Origin: Mycobacterium sp. 852014-50255_SCH5639931
GTDB lineage: Bacteria > Actinomycetota > Actinomycetes > Mycobacteriales > Mycobacteriaceae
Reading direction: 5' to 3'
Assembly: GCF_001665605.1 (NCBI RefSeq)
Contig: NZ_LZSV01000002.1
Span: 62,001-126,000 of the forward strand
DNA length: 64,000 nucleotides
Shown here: positions 18,027 through 27,750 of the stretch, in pieces
Position numbering within the stretch: the first letter of the stretch is position 1
How the letters are laid out: every line of letters starts with the position of its first letter
The notes under the pieces: generated by a model
The model's database searches: none
The model's input: the letters and a program-made list of their open reading frames with translations, nothing else
What the model was told of the DNA's origin: nothing
Made by a program: the position numbers and the translations under genes

Positions 18027-18140
18027 AGCGTGGCGACGGCGAGCGCAGGAAGTGCGCGAGGAAGGAGCCGCGCAATCGGACCGAGCGTGGCGACGGCGAG
18101 CGCAGGAAGTGCGCGAGGAAGGAGCCGCGCAATCGGACCT
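18027..18140. repeat. 57-bp perfect tandem repeat, two copies (MIRU/VNTR-like)
   Basis: Two identical 57-bp units (18027-18083 and 18084-18140) followed by six bases of a third. The unit starts with AGCGTGGCGACGGCGAGCG and is rich in GC and AGGAAG/GAGGAAGGAG runs, as in mycobacterial interspersed repeats. It lies between the divergent DyP and pepC starts, so copy number could alter that promoter region. Confidence 0.9.
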
Positions 18141-18180
18141 AGCGTGAACTCCGTTGTGGTCGACAGCCATGATGTTGAAC

Positions 18181-19449
18181 ATGTCGGCCAGCGCCGCAGG
18201 CCTCTGCGATTTCATCGACGCTTCTCCGTCGCCGTTTCACGTCTGTGCCACGGTGGCGGCGCGGCTGACCGCCGCCGGGTACACCGAACTGAGCGAGGCC
18301 CAACGCTGGCCGGACGGACCGGGTCGGTACTTCACCGTGCGGGCGGGCTCGCTGGTCGCCTGGAATTCCGACGGGCCCGACGGCCCGTTCCGGATCGTCG
18401 GCGCCCACACCGACAGCCCTAACCTGCGGGTCAAGCAGCATCCCGATCGGCTGGTCGCCGGTTGGCGTGTCGTGGCGCTGGAACCGTACGGCGGAGCGTG
18501 GCTTAACTCCTGGCTGGACCGCGACCTGGGCATCAGCGGACGGTTATCGGTGCACTCGAATCAAGGCACGGGGATCGAGCACCGGCTGGTCCGGATAGAC
18601 GAGCCGATCCTTCGGGTACCGCAGCTGGCCATTCACCTGGCCGAGGACCGCAAATCACTGACGCTGGACCCCCAGCGACACGTCAACGCGGTCTGGGGCG
18701 CCGGCGCCGAAGCCAGGTCGTTCATTGACTTCGTCGCGGAACGCGCCGGGGTTGCGCCGGCCGCCGTGCTGGGCGCCGACCTGATGACTCACGATCTCAC
18801 CCGATCGACGGTGCTCGGCGCCGAGGGCGACCTGCTCAGCGCTCCCCGGCTGGACAACCAGGCCAGCTGTTATGCGGGGATGGAGGCTCTGCTGGCTGCC
18901 GAGCCACGGGGCGTCCTGCCCGTGCTGGTGGTTTTCGACCACGAGGAAGTCGGTTCGTCTTCCGATCACGGTGCGCAGTCCAACCTGTTGAGCACCGTCC
19001 TCGAGCGGATCGTGCTCGCCGCCGGCGGCACCCGGGAGGACTTCCTGCGTCGGCTGCCCGCGTCATTGCTGGCCTCGGCGGACATGGCGCACGCCACCCA
19101 CCCCAACTATCCGGAGCGGCACGAGCCCGGCCATCTCATCGAGGTCAACGCCGGGCCGGTGCTCAAGGTGCACCCGAACCTGCGTTATGCCACCGACGGG
19201 CGCACGGCCGCGCCCTTCGCGCTGGCCTGTCAGCAGGCCGGGGTTGCCCTGCAGCGTTACGAGCACCGCGCCGACCTGCCCTGTGGGTCGACGATCGGGC
19301 CGCTGGCCTCGGCCCAGACCGGCATCCCCACCGTCGACATCGGCGCCGCGCAGCTGGCGATGCACTCCGCGCGCGAGTTGATGGGCGCCCACGACGTAGG
19401 CACCTACTCGGCAGCGATGCGCGCGTTCCTTTCGCCTGAGTCATTCTGA
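18181..19449 (+). CDS. pepC: M18-family aminopeptidase
   Basis: A 422-residue aspartyl aminopeptidase-like zinc enzyme of the M18 family. Metal-binding segments are GAHTDSP near residue 80, DHEEVGS near 255 and the C-terminal [12 protein letters not shown]. Earlier ATG codons lie at 18169 and 18172, but ATG at 18181 gives [20 protein letters not shown], which aligns with the start I recall for M. tuberculosis Rv0800. Its last eleven codons are duplicated 3.2 kb downstream, at 22603-22645. Confidence 0.9.
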   Translation: MSASAAGLCDFIDASPSPFHVCATVAARLTAAGYTELSEAQRWPDGPGRYFTVRAGSLVAWNSDGPDGPFRIVGAHTDSPNLRVKQHPDRLVAGWRVVALEPYGGAWLNSWLDRDLGISGRLSVHSNQGTGIEHRLVRIDEPILRVPQLAIHLAEDRKSLTLDPQRHVNAVWGAGAEARSFIDFVAERAGVAPAAVLGADLMTHDLTRSTVLGAEGDLLSAPRLDNQASCYAGMEALLAAEPRGVLPVLVVFDHEEVGSSSDHGAQSNLLSTVLERIVLAAGGTREDFLRRLPASLLASADMAHATHPNYPERHEPGHLIEVNAGPVLKVHPNLRYATDGRTAAPFALACQQAGVALQRYEHRADLPCGSTIGPLASAQTGIPTVDIGAAQLAMHSARELMGAHDVGTYSAAMRAFLSPESF

Positions 19450-19461
19450 GGTTCCTCAGGC
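19434..19461. terminator. candidate bidirectional terminator
   Basis: GCCTGAG at 19434-19440 pairs with CTCAGGC at 19455-19461 around a 14-base loop, exactly where the convergent pepC and DoxX genes end. No U-tract follows, as is common in mycobacteria. Confidence 0.35.
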
Positions 19462-19830
19462 CTAAACGGCAGCGGGGTGGGCGATCAGGGTGAGTGCGAA
19501 GGTCGCGGCGTTGAGCGTGAGCAGGAATCCGGCGAAGACGAACTGACCGGAAATATCGTTGGCGAGTACGTGGGTGTACATCGCGCAGATAAAGAAGATG
19601 GTTAGCCCGGCCGCGGCCGCGATGCCGATTGCCGGAACCCACAGTCCGGCCACAAGCCCGAGCGCACCTAAGGTTTTCAGGGTGCCGATGGGAAATCTCA
19701 GCCAGGACAGCGGAACCCCGGCCCGTCTCATGGGCGGAATGATGGGTGCGAATTGGAGGAGCGCGCTCACGCCCGAAAATCCGTCGAGGGCAACGGCAAT
19801 TATTGTCACGACAAGGTAAGCGGTGTACAT
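19462..19830 (-). CDS. DoxX-family membrane protein
   Basis: A 122-residue protein with four hydrophobic helices (about 4-22, 45-66, 70-90 and 98-117). The pattern of FSGVSALLQF, then LGALGLVAGLWVPAIGIAAA, is typical of DoxX/DoxD-like proteins, some of which work in redox stress or thiol oxidation systems. It is the first gene on this side of a cassette inserted between pepC and the VOC gene. The deazaflavin-dependent reductase lies just upstream on the same strand, so they may be cotranscribed. Confidence 0.75.
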   Translation of the reverse strand: MYTAYLVVTIIAVALDGFSGVSALLQFAPIIPPMRRAGVPLSWLRFPIGTLKTLGALGLVAGLWVPAIGIAAAAGLTIFFICAMYTHVLANDISGQFVFAGFLLTLNAATFALTLIAHPAAV

Positions 19831-19877
19831 GTTGGTGGCTTCCGGGGATCGTCGACCTATAGCGGAATCGTCCGGCG

Positions 19878-20327
19878 TTAGCTCGCCGGAATGGGGTCCA
19901 GCCGGAACACGGCGATCCGGCCGGCCAGCGCCTCGACCTCTTCGGGATGGCCGTGGCGCACCAGGCCCGAGCGCTTCAAGAAGCCAACACCGACCGGCAC
20001 TTCGTTCGGGTATTCCCGCAACACCGGGCGAGCTTGCTCGGCGGTCAGCTCAGTTATCCTGACACGCCGCACCTTTCGGCCCTTGCGCAGCGTCCCGGCG
20101 CCGGCGGCGCGCGCATTGCGTGCCCAATCAGCACCGGGGAATCCGGCCACGGCAAAAAGCTGTCCGTCCAGCCTGAAGGGTGTCATCGGCGTGCTGCGTG
20201 GCTTCCCAGATTTGCGGCCCGGCACCGTCAATACCATGGGCGGTCCCGTGGGTACGCCGAGCTTTTGCATCGCGATCATGAACTTGTTCATCGGCTTCAG
20301 CCAGCGGGGCGGCGTCGGGTTCGACAT
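19878..20327 (-). CDS. deazaflavin (F420)-dependent nitroreductase family protein
   Basis: A 149-residue split-barrel protein of the Ddn family. The segment LTVPGRKSGKPRSTPM at residues about 33-48 is the F420-phosphate-binding signature, and LFAVAGFPGADWARNARAAG follows as in Ddn homologues. ATG at 20327 has AAGGAG seven bases upstream; the longer frame to 20384 has no such site. Mycobacterial relatives reduce quinones or nitroimidazoles with F420H2. It is divergent from the small peptide-multicopper oxidase operon, with an inverted repeat between them. Confidence 0.85.
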   Translation of the reverse strand: MSNPTPPRWLKPMNKFMIAMQKLGVPTGPPMVLTVPGRKSGKPRSTPMTPFRLDGQLFAVAGFPGADWARNARAAGAGTLRKGRKVRRVRITELTAEQARPVLREYPNEVPVGVGFLKRSGLVRHGHPEEVEALAGRIAVFRLDPIPAS

Positions 20328-20446
20328 CACTTCTCCTTGGTGTATTCCGTTGCGGTGAGCGTGGAATCGGCTGTGACGGGGCACCGTCGAGGTGGTAACC
20401 GAAGCCCACTCGCAGCTCGTAATTCAAGGACGGATCGTCGGCGTAG

Positions 20447-20472
20447 AAAGTTACAACTACGTCCGTAACTTT
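20447..20472. promoter_or_regulatory. candidate operator, perfect 8-bp inverted repeat
   Basis: AAAGTTAC at 20447-20454 and GTAACTTT at 20465-20472, ten bases apart, in the divergent promoter of the deazaflavin reductase and the multicopper oxidase operon. The regulator is not encoded next to it. Confidence 0.55.
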
Positions 20473-20536
20473 TCGCAGCGCCGTCTCGTCGTCATTCCTG
20501 AGCACGGATGTCCGACGCCCATGACGAAGGAGAACC

Positions 20537-20644
20537 ATGACAGGCGCCAAGCTGTACGCAGGCTGGTGGTTTCGCGACGCCAACCAAATCCGGCGGAAGA
20601 ACAGCGTCGACGAAACCCTTGGCGGAGCGGGTGTGCCGCGATGA
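20537..20644 (+). CDS. 35-residue peptide leading the multicopper oxidase operon
   Basis: An uncharacterised small protein that begins MTGAKLYAGWWFRDANQIRR and ends with GGAGVPR. The case for translation is good: AAGGAG lies at 20527-20532, four bases before the ATG, and the stop overlaps the ATG of the next gene (ATGA at 20641-20644), the same coupling used by the next junction. It is amphipathic, with an aromatic YAGWWF patch and basic residues, and has no signal peptide or cysteines. No family is recognised. It could be a coupling leader or a functional microprotein of this operon. Confidence 0.6.
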   Translation: MTGAKLYAGWWFRDANQIRRKNSVDETLGGAGVPR

Positions 20645-21063
20645 CAGCGGATAACTGGCACGGCCGACGCTGGCCCCGGGTAGTCGCCCGTGCTACCACC
20701 GCCACGTTGGCGATCCTGGCGGTGGCTCAGGCCGCATTCGCCGGCAGTTTCCTGGGCGGGCAGTACAACGCACTGATGCTGCACTCGGTCGGCGCCAGGG
20801 TGACCACATTGCTCTCCGTCGTGCAGGTGGTTGCGCTGGTGATCGTCAGCAGGACAGGCGGGCCGCGATGGCCGATAGCGGTCGGTACGCTCGTGACGAT
20901 TCTCTTCGTCGCCGAGTTCGCCTCGGGCGAATTGCGGCTGACCGGCCTGCACGTTCCACTCGGGGTCCTGCTCGTTGCGGGAATCCTGCAGCTGACCGCG
21001 TCGGTTTGGCGCCTGCCGCTGACCGCACACCCTCTCGCGGAACAGCAGGATGTGACTCGGTGA
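20641..21063 (+). CDS. small membrane protein with four predicted helices
   Basis: A 140-residue protein. After a basic N-terminus (HGRRWPRVVAR) come four hydrophobic segments at about 17-40, 45-68, 75-95 and 100-122. It resembles small actinobacterial membrane proteins found beside multicopper oxidases, but I do not recognise a named family. The frame is open back to 20392, but ATG at 20641 is supported by the overlap with the upstream peptide. Its stop overlaps the GTG of the oxidase gene (GTGA at 21060-21063). It may assist export or act as a membrane redox partner (inference). Confidence 0.65.
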   Translation: MTADNWHGRRWPRVVARATTATLAILAVAQAAFAGSFLGGQYNALMLHSVGARVTTLLSVVQVVALVIVSRTGGPRWPIAVGTLVTILFVAEFASGELRLTGLHVPLGVLLVAGILQLTASVWRLPLTAHPLAEQQDVTR

Positions 21064-22586
21064 ATCGGCGCAGCGCGTTGCGGTTGGGCGCCACCGCGGC
21101 AGGGATCGGCGTCGTGGGCGCCAGCTGGCCAATGTCGCACGCACTACTGGGCTCCGCCGAGTCGGGACGGCTGATTCGCAGTGAGACCAAACTGCCCGCC
21201 CGGTACCAAGTCCGGCTGCCGATCCCGGGCCAGTTGACGCCAGTCAGCACCGATGCTCACACCGACTACTACGAGATCACACAGCAGGTCACGCAATTGC
21301 GCATCCTGCCCGAGATAACCACTGCGGCATGGACTTACAACACGAGCTTCCCGGGCCCCACTATCGCGTCACGGTCCGGCCGACGCACCGTCGTGCGGCA
21401 CCGCAACGCTCTGCCGGTGCCGGTGGTGGTACATCTGCATGGCGGGCACACCCCGCCAGACCACGATGGGTACCCCACCGATCTCATCCTGCCGCAGGCC
21501 GGTCAACCCGCCGCTATGGAAATGGCACGCAATACCGTTGTCGGACAACGTGAATACGTTTATCCGATGGATCAGCGGGCCACCACGTTGTGGTACCACG
21601 ATCACCGCATGGGCTACACCGGCGCCGCGGTGTGGCGCGGGCTAGCCGGATTTCACCTGATTCACGACGACGAGGAAGACGCGTTGCCGCTGCCTCGCGG
21701 CTATCGGGATATCCCGCTGATGGTCACCGATCGTGCGTTCGCCGCCGATGGTTCGTTTCGGTACCCGGCCGCTGAGTCCGGTGGGGCGACGGGCGACTAC
21801 ATGAACGGCGTCCTGGGTGACGTCATCCTCGTCAACGGTGCGCCATGGCCGGTGCTGCAAACCGATCCTGCCCGCTATCGCCTACGGCTGCTCAACGCAT
21901 CCAACGCCCGTCGCTACCGGCTGCAATTGGACCCGCAGCCGCCCGGAGGGTCGGCGCTGGTGCAAATCGGCAGTGATGGCGGATTGCTCGCGCGGCCGGT
22001 AAGCCATGACTCCATCGATATCGCTCCGGGCGAACGCTTCGAGGTCGTGGTCGACTTCGGCCGCTACCAACGCGGAACAAGCGTGCGCCTCCTCAACCTG
22101 TTGGGTACCGGAAGCGCCGCCGAGGTTATGCGGTTCGACATCGTCGGTACCGATCGTTCCGATGATTCGGCGATCCCCGAGCGGCTCAGCACAAGCACCC
22201 CCCTAAGCCGAGAGCAAGTGGTGGGCACTCGGACCTTCCTCTTCCGCCTAGGCAGAAGAGGGGTATGGACGATCAACGACCTGCCGTATCAACCGGGCCG
22301 GCCGCTGGCGCGCCCGAGGATCGGCACGACGGAAATCTGGCGGTTCATCACCGAGTTCCACCATCCCGTTCATGTGCACCTGAACTCGTTCCAAGTGCTG
22401 TCCCGCAACAACCGCGCACCCGGACGTTTCGACGTGGGCTGGAAGGACACCGTCGACGTCCGCCCGGCCGAGGCGGTGGAAGTCCTCACCCGATTCACCG
22501 ACTACGCCGGCTCCTACCTTCTGCATTGCCACAACCTCGAGCACGAGGACATGGCCATGATGGCCGACTTCCTGACAATCGCTTAA
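21060..22586 (+). CDS. Tat-exported multicopper oxidase
   Basis: A 508-residue three-cupredoxin-domain oxidase. The N-terminus VNRRSALRLG followed by a hydrophobic stretch is a twin-arginine signal. Copper motifs are all present: HLHGGH near 130, WYHDHRMG near 180, HPVHVHLNSF near 440 and HCHNLEHEDMAMM near the C-terminus, so the type 1, 2 and 3 sites should be complete. Relatives (CotA, bilirubin oxidase, mycobacterial copper-resistance oxidase) oxidise phenols, Cu(I) or Mn(II). Third gene of the peptide-membrane protein-oxidase operon. Confidence 0.92.
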   Translation: MNRRSALRLGATAAGIGVVGASWPMSHALLGSAESGRLIRSETKLPARYQVRLPIPGQLTPVSTDAHTDYYEITQQVTQLRILPEITTAAWTYNTSFPGPTIASRSGRRTVVRHRNALPVPVVVHLHGGHTPPDHDGYPTDLILPQAGQPAAMEMARNTVVGQREYVYPMDQRATTLWYHDHRMGYTGAAVWRGLAGFHLIHDDEEDALPLPRGYRDIPLMVTDRAFAADGSFRYPAAESGGATGDYMNGVLGDVILVNGAPWPVLQTDPARYRLRLLNASNARRYRLQLDPQPPGGSALVQIGSDGGLLARPVSHDSIDIAPGERFEVVVDFGRYQRGTSVRLLNLLGTGSAAEVMRFDIVGTDRSDDSAIPERLSTSTPLSREQVVGTRTFLFRLGRRGVWTINDLPYQPGRPLARPRIGTTEIWRFITEFHHPVHVHLNSFQVLSRNNRAPGRFDVGWKDTVDVRPAEAVEVLTRFTDYAGSYLLHCHNLEHEDMAMMADFLTIA

Positions 22587-22602
22587 CCGCCGGGTTGCCT
22601 CG

Positions 22603-22645
22603 GCGATGCGCGCAGTCCTTTCACCCGAGTCAGTCCGAGGCCTAA
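22603..22645 (+). repeat. remnant copy of the pepC 3' end
   Basis: This stretch reads MRAVLSPESV in one frame and ends in GAGGCCTAA. The true pepC 3' end at 19414-19465 reads [10 protein letters not shown] and also runs into GGCCTAA. The two copies are imperfect direct repeats at either edge of the 19.46-22.6 kb cassette, and this copy lies directly upstream of the VOC gene, where pepC itself would be expected. Confidence 0.75.
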
Positions 22646-22656
22646 GGTCTGGCGGT

Positions 22657-23004
22657 ATGGCGCTCAACGTGGAGATGATCACTTTCGACTGCAGCGACCC
22701 CGCGATGCTGGCCGGATGGTGGGCCGAGCAGTTCGGGGGTACGACGCAGGAATTGCTAGCCGACGAGTTCACCGCGGTGAGCTTGTCGGAAGGACCCCGG
22801 CTCGGATTCCAGAAGGTGCCCGATCCCACGCCCGGGAAAAACCGCGTGCACCTCGACTTCGCTGCCGCCGACGTTGACGCCGAGGTCTCCCGGCTGACGG
22901 CCGCCGGGGCCACGGAGGTCGGCCGGCACAGGTTCGGTGACAATTTTCGCTGGGTGGTGCTGGCCGACCCCGAGGGCAACGTCTTCTGCGTCGTCGGTCA
23001 ATAG
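22657..23004 (+). CDS. VOC family protein (glyoxalase-like)
   Basis: A 115-residue single-domain VOC protein matching M. tuberculosis Rv0801 in length and place. It starts with ITFDCSDPAMLAGWWAEQFGG, has KNRVHLDFAAADVDAEV in the middle and closes with LADPEGNVFCVV. The frame extends upstream only into the pepC remnant. A -10-like TAAGGT lies at 22643-22648, eight bases before the ATG, so it may be transcribed without a leader. Part of this promoter lies in the pepC-derived repeat. The substrate is unknown. Confidence 0.8.
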   Translation: MALNVEMITFDCSDPAMLAGWWAEQFGGTTQELLADEFTAVSLSEGPRLGFQKVPDPTPGKNRVHLDFAAADVDAEVSRLTAAGATEVGRHRFGDNFRWVVLADPEGNVFCVVGQ

Positions 23005-23029
23005 CCACGCGGCGACCCCACGGCGATAG

Positions 23030-25351
<2,322 letters not shown>

Positions 25352-25370
25352 GCCCTAGCGGCGAATCCTG

Positions 25371-26006
25371 ATGGGCCGAACCGGTTTTCGCCGGGCGGAA
25401 GCGTTCTCTTTGGCCGCCGCCCTGGTTGGCTGGAGCTTCGTCGGCCCGCGACTGCCCACGGCCTGGCGCGCCGCGGTGCAGGCGGGTGCGGCCGGCCTGC
25501 TGGTGCTGGTGACGCGTGCTCCGCTGGGTTTATCTCCGCCGCGGCTGTGGGCGGGGCTGCGGCTTGGGTCGGCGGCCGGCGCGGCGGCGGCGAGCGTGAT
25601 CGCGGCGACGACGGCGGTGCCTTCGGTGCGGGCATCGATGGCCGAGCGGGAGCCGCCCGGATCGGTGTCCGGCTGGTTGCTGCTGCGAATCCCCGTCGGG
25701 ACCGTCTGGGCCGAGGAGGCCGCGTTTCGCGCCGCGCTGACCGCCGCCGCTTCCAGGGCGTGCGGCAGGTCGGGTGGAATGTTGTTGCAAGCGGCGTGCT
25801 TTGGGCTCTCCCACGTCGCGGACGCGAGGTCGGCGGGTGACCCGGTGGTGGGCACCGTTTTGGTGACGGGCATCGCAGGCTGGTTATTCGGTTGGCTGGC
25901 AGACTGTTCCGGCAGCATCGCCGCGCCGATGTTGGTGCACTTGGCCATCAACGAGGCCGGCGCGATCGTCGCGCTGGGCGTGCGGCGTCACGGGTTGATG
26001 GTGTAG
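25371..26006 (+). CDS. CPBP-family intramembrane metalloprotease
   Basis: A 211-residue membrane protein. The CPBP (Abi) signature is complete: Glu115-Glu116-x3-Arg120, His148 in FGLSHV, and His190 with Asn194 in LVHLAINEAG. Hydrophobic helices surround these motifs. Members are related to eukaryotic Rce1 CAAX protease and to bacteriocin self-immunity proteins. It starts 19 bases after purL, probably read from it, and overlaps the convergent Mce gene by 19 bases at its 3' end. Corresponds to Rv0804 by position. Confidence 0.82.
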   Translation: MGRTGFRRAEAFSLAAALVGWSFVGPRLPTAWRAAVQAGAAGLLVLVTRAPLGLSPPRLWAGLRLGSAAGAAAASVIAATTAVPSVRASMAEREPPGSVSGWLLLRIPVGTVWAEEAAFRAALTAAASRACGRSGGMLLQAACFGLSHVADARSAGDPVVGTVLVTGIAGWLFGWLADCSGSIAAPMLVHLAINEAGAIVALGVRRHGLMV

Positions 26007-27202
26007 TCGCCCAGTTGCCGACCCCACACATGCTCGACGAAAAGTGGTGAGCCGAGTTCGAAGTGGTTGTAGGGGGCCATGCTTGCGCCGGTGTCCATCA
26101 CCAGAAACGGCGCCGGCCACAGCTGCCGGGTGATCGTCTGCCAACAGCCCGGCAGGCCGCCGGGGCCGCCCCTGGCGTTGGTCCGGGGCAGATTCTCCGG
26201 CCAGATGTACGGATTGGGTGCCCCGGCGATTGCGCCCGCGGCGTGGGCACCCAGCGAGTAGCCGTTGTCGCCGAGGGCGTTGTGGATCTTGGGTCCGACT
26301 TCATTGAAATTGCGGATGGTGCAAAAGATTTCCGGACTGTACTCGTCGAGCAGCTGGCCGGAGCTGACCAGATCGGCGGCCCCCCGCGCCAGGTACGGTC
26401 CGCCGCGACCGAATACGTCGGCGCCCGTGCCGCCCAGTCCGGCCGCCGCCAGCAGCGCCGCGTCCAGGTCGGCTTGCTGGCGGTTGAGCGCACGCGCCGT
26501 GGTCACCGCGTGGTCGAGCGCGTCCCACAAGTCCGGCGAGGCGTTGGCGTACGTGTCACCGAGCGCGGCCAACTGCTGAATGTCGGCGCGGATTTCGCGC
26601 ATCTGGGGATTCACGTCGTCGAGGATGGTGTTGCCGTTGACCACAGATTCGCCGAACTTGTCGCCCAATCCCGTCAGGGCTTGCGCGGCCGCGCTGAGCG
26701 TCAGATTCACCTTGACCGGATCGACTTTCTCGGCGATCGAGATGAGTGTTTCGAACACGGTGTTGAATTCGGTCGTCACGGACCTCGCATCGATCACGGT
26801 CGACGGTGTGATCGCTTGGGCCGCGGGCTGAGGCGGCGAGTTCAACGCGACGTATTTGTTGCCGAAGACCGTGGTCGCCTTGATGGCGGCCGCCACGTTG
26901 GCCGGGATCATCGGGACGAACCGGGGGGTGATATCAAGGACCACCTTGGCGGCCGGCTTGCCGTCGCGGGTGATCTCGGAAATGCTCGCCACCCTGCCGA
27001 TCTGCACCCCGTTGTAGGTGACCTTGGATCCCGGATCCATCACCAGTCCGGCCCGGGTGGCGACCATGGTGAGCTTCGTCGTCGGCGTGAGGTCGCCACG
27101 GAACTGTAGGTACAGGAGCGACCCGGCCAAACCCATGATGATGATCGTCACGAGGCCGACGGTCTTGTACGGTGGCCCGCGCCGCAGGCGACGACGCTCC
27201 AT
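25988..27202 (-). CDS. orphan Mce-family protein (MceA-like)
   Basis: A 404-residue lipid-transport protein. One N-terminal membrane segment (residues about 12-32) is followed by a single MlaD/Mce domain (TRAGLVMDPGSKVTYNGVQIG and on), then the helical DUF3407-type region to about residue 300. Mycobacterial Mce proteins normally come in six-gene operons after two YrbE permease genes, but neither permeases nor the other five Mce genes are nearby. Only 19 bases separate its start from the divergent SCP-like gene. It may join another Mce complex as an extra subunit (inference). Confidence 0.85.
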   Translation of the reverse strand: MERRRLRRGPPYKTVGLVTIIIMGLAGSLLYLQFRGDLTPTTKLTMVATRAGLVMDPGSKVTYNGVQIGRVASISEITRDGKPAAKVVLDITPRFVPMIPANVAAAIKATTVFGNKYVALNSPPQPAAQAITPSTVIDARSVTTEFNTVFETLISIAEKVDPVKVNLTLSAAAQALTGLGDKFGESVVNGNTILDDVNPQMREIRADIQQLAALGDTYANASPDLWDALDHAVTTARALNRQQADLDAALLAAAGLGGTGADVFGRGGPYLARGAADLVSSGQLLDEYSPEIFCTIRNFNEVGPKIHNALGDNGYSLGAHAAGAIAGAPNPYIWPENLPRTNARGGPGGLPGCWQTITRQLWPAPFLVMDTGASMAPYNHFELGSPLFVEHVWGRQLGDYTINP

Positions 27203-27221
27203 GAGTTTGAGACCCTAGGGT

Positions 27222-27611
27222 ATGGCCGCCCGTGAAAAGGCCGATCCGGCAAAGACCCGGCAGGCCGTGTTGGCGGTGGCGGATTGGTTGCGCGACGAAT
27301 CCCTGCCGGCCCCCGACCGCGAGGGCCTGGCCGCGGCCGTCCGGCTCACCGCCCGCACTCTGGCCGCCGTGGCGCCCGGCGCCAGCGTCGAGGTGCGTAT
27401 ACCGCCGTTTGTCGCGGTGCAATGCGTCGCCGGGCCGAGGCACACCCGGGGCACGCCTCCCAACGTGGTGGAGACCGATCCGCGGACGTGGCTGCTGCTG
27501 GCGACCGGGATGCTGTCCTTCCAGGACGCGAAGGACGCCGGTGCGCTGAGCCTTTCCGGCGCTCGGACGGGTGAGATCGAACACTGTCTGCCCTTGTTCG
27601 GTGTCGGCTGA
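27222..27611 (+). CDS. bacterial SCP-like conserved protein (Rv0807 type)
   Basis: A 129-residue soluble protein. By position and length it matches M. tuberculosis Rv0807. The family pattern includes RHTRGTPPNVVETDPRTWLLLATG and a C-terminal LSLSGARTGEIEHCLPL, as in the short sterol-carrier-fold proteins of actinobacteria. ATG at 27222 is taken because the frame starts there. No catalytic residues are evident, and the function is unknown. It precedes purF by 139 bases, where a -10-like TAGACT (27705-27710) could drive purF separately. Confidence 0.75.
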   Translation: MAAREKADPAKTRQAVLAVADWLRDESLPAPDREGLAAAVRLTARTLAAVAPGASVEVRIPPFVAVQCVAGPRHTRGTPPNVVETDPRTWLLLATGMLSFQDAKDAGALSLSGARTGEIEHCLPLFGVG

Positions 27612-27750
27612 ATGACAACTCTGAACTGCAGGTTTAGGGTCGGGTGCGGGAATTTTCGCCGCCCAACACGCGCTGCTAATTCGCGGTCGCGGGCGTCGGA
27701 CCCGTAGACTCCGTTACGTCACCAATCGTTCCCCAGGGAGCCGCCCAATC

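Noticed and set aside
22241..22262. Hairpin CTTCCGCCTAGGCAGAAG-like inside the multicopper oxidase gene
   Set aside because: Lies within well-conserved coding sequence; most likely chance.
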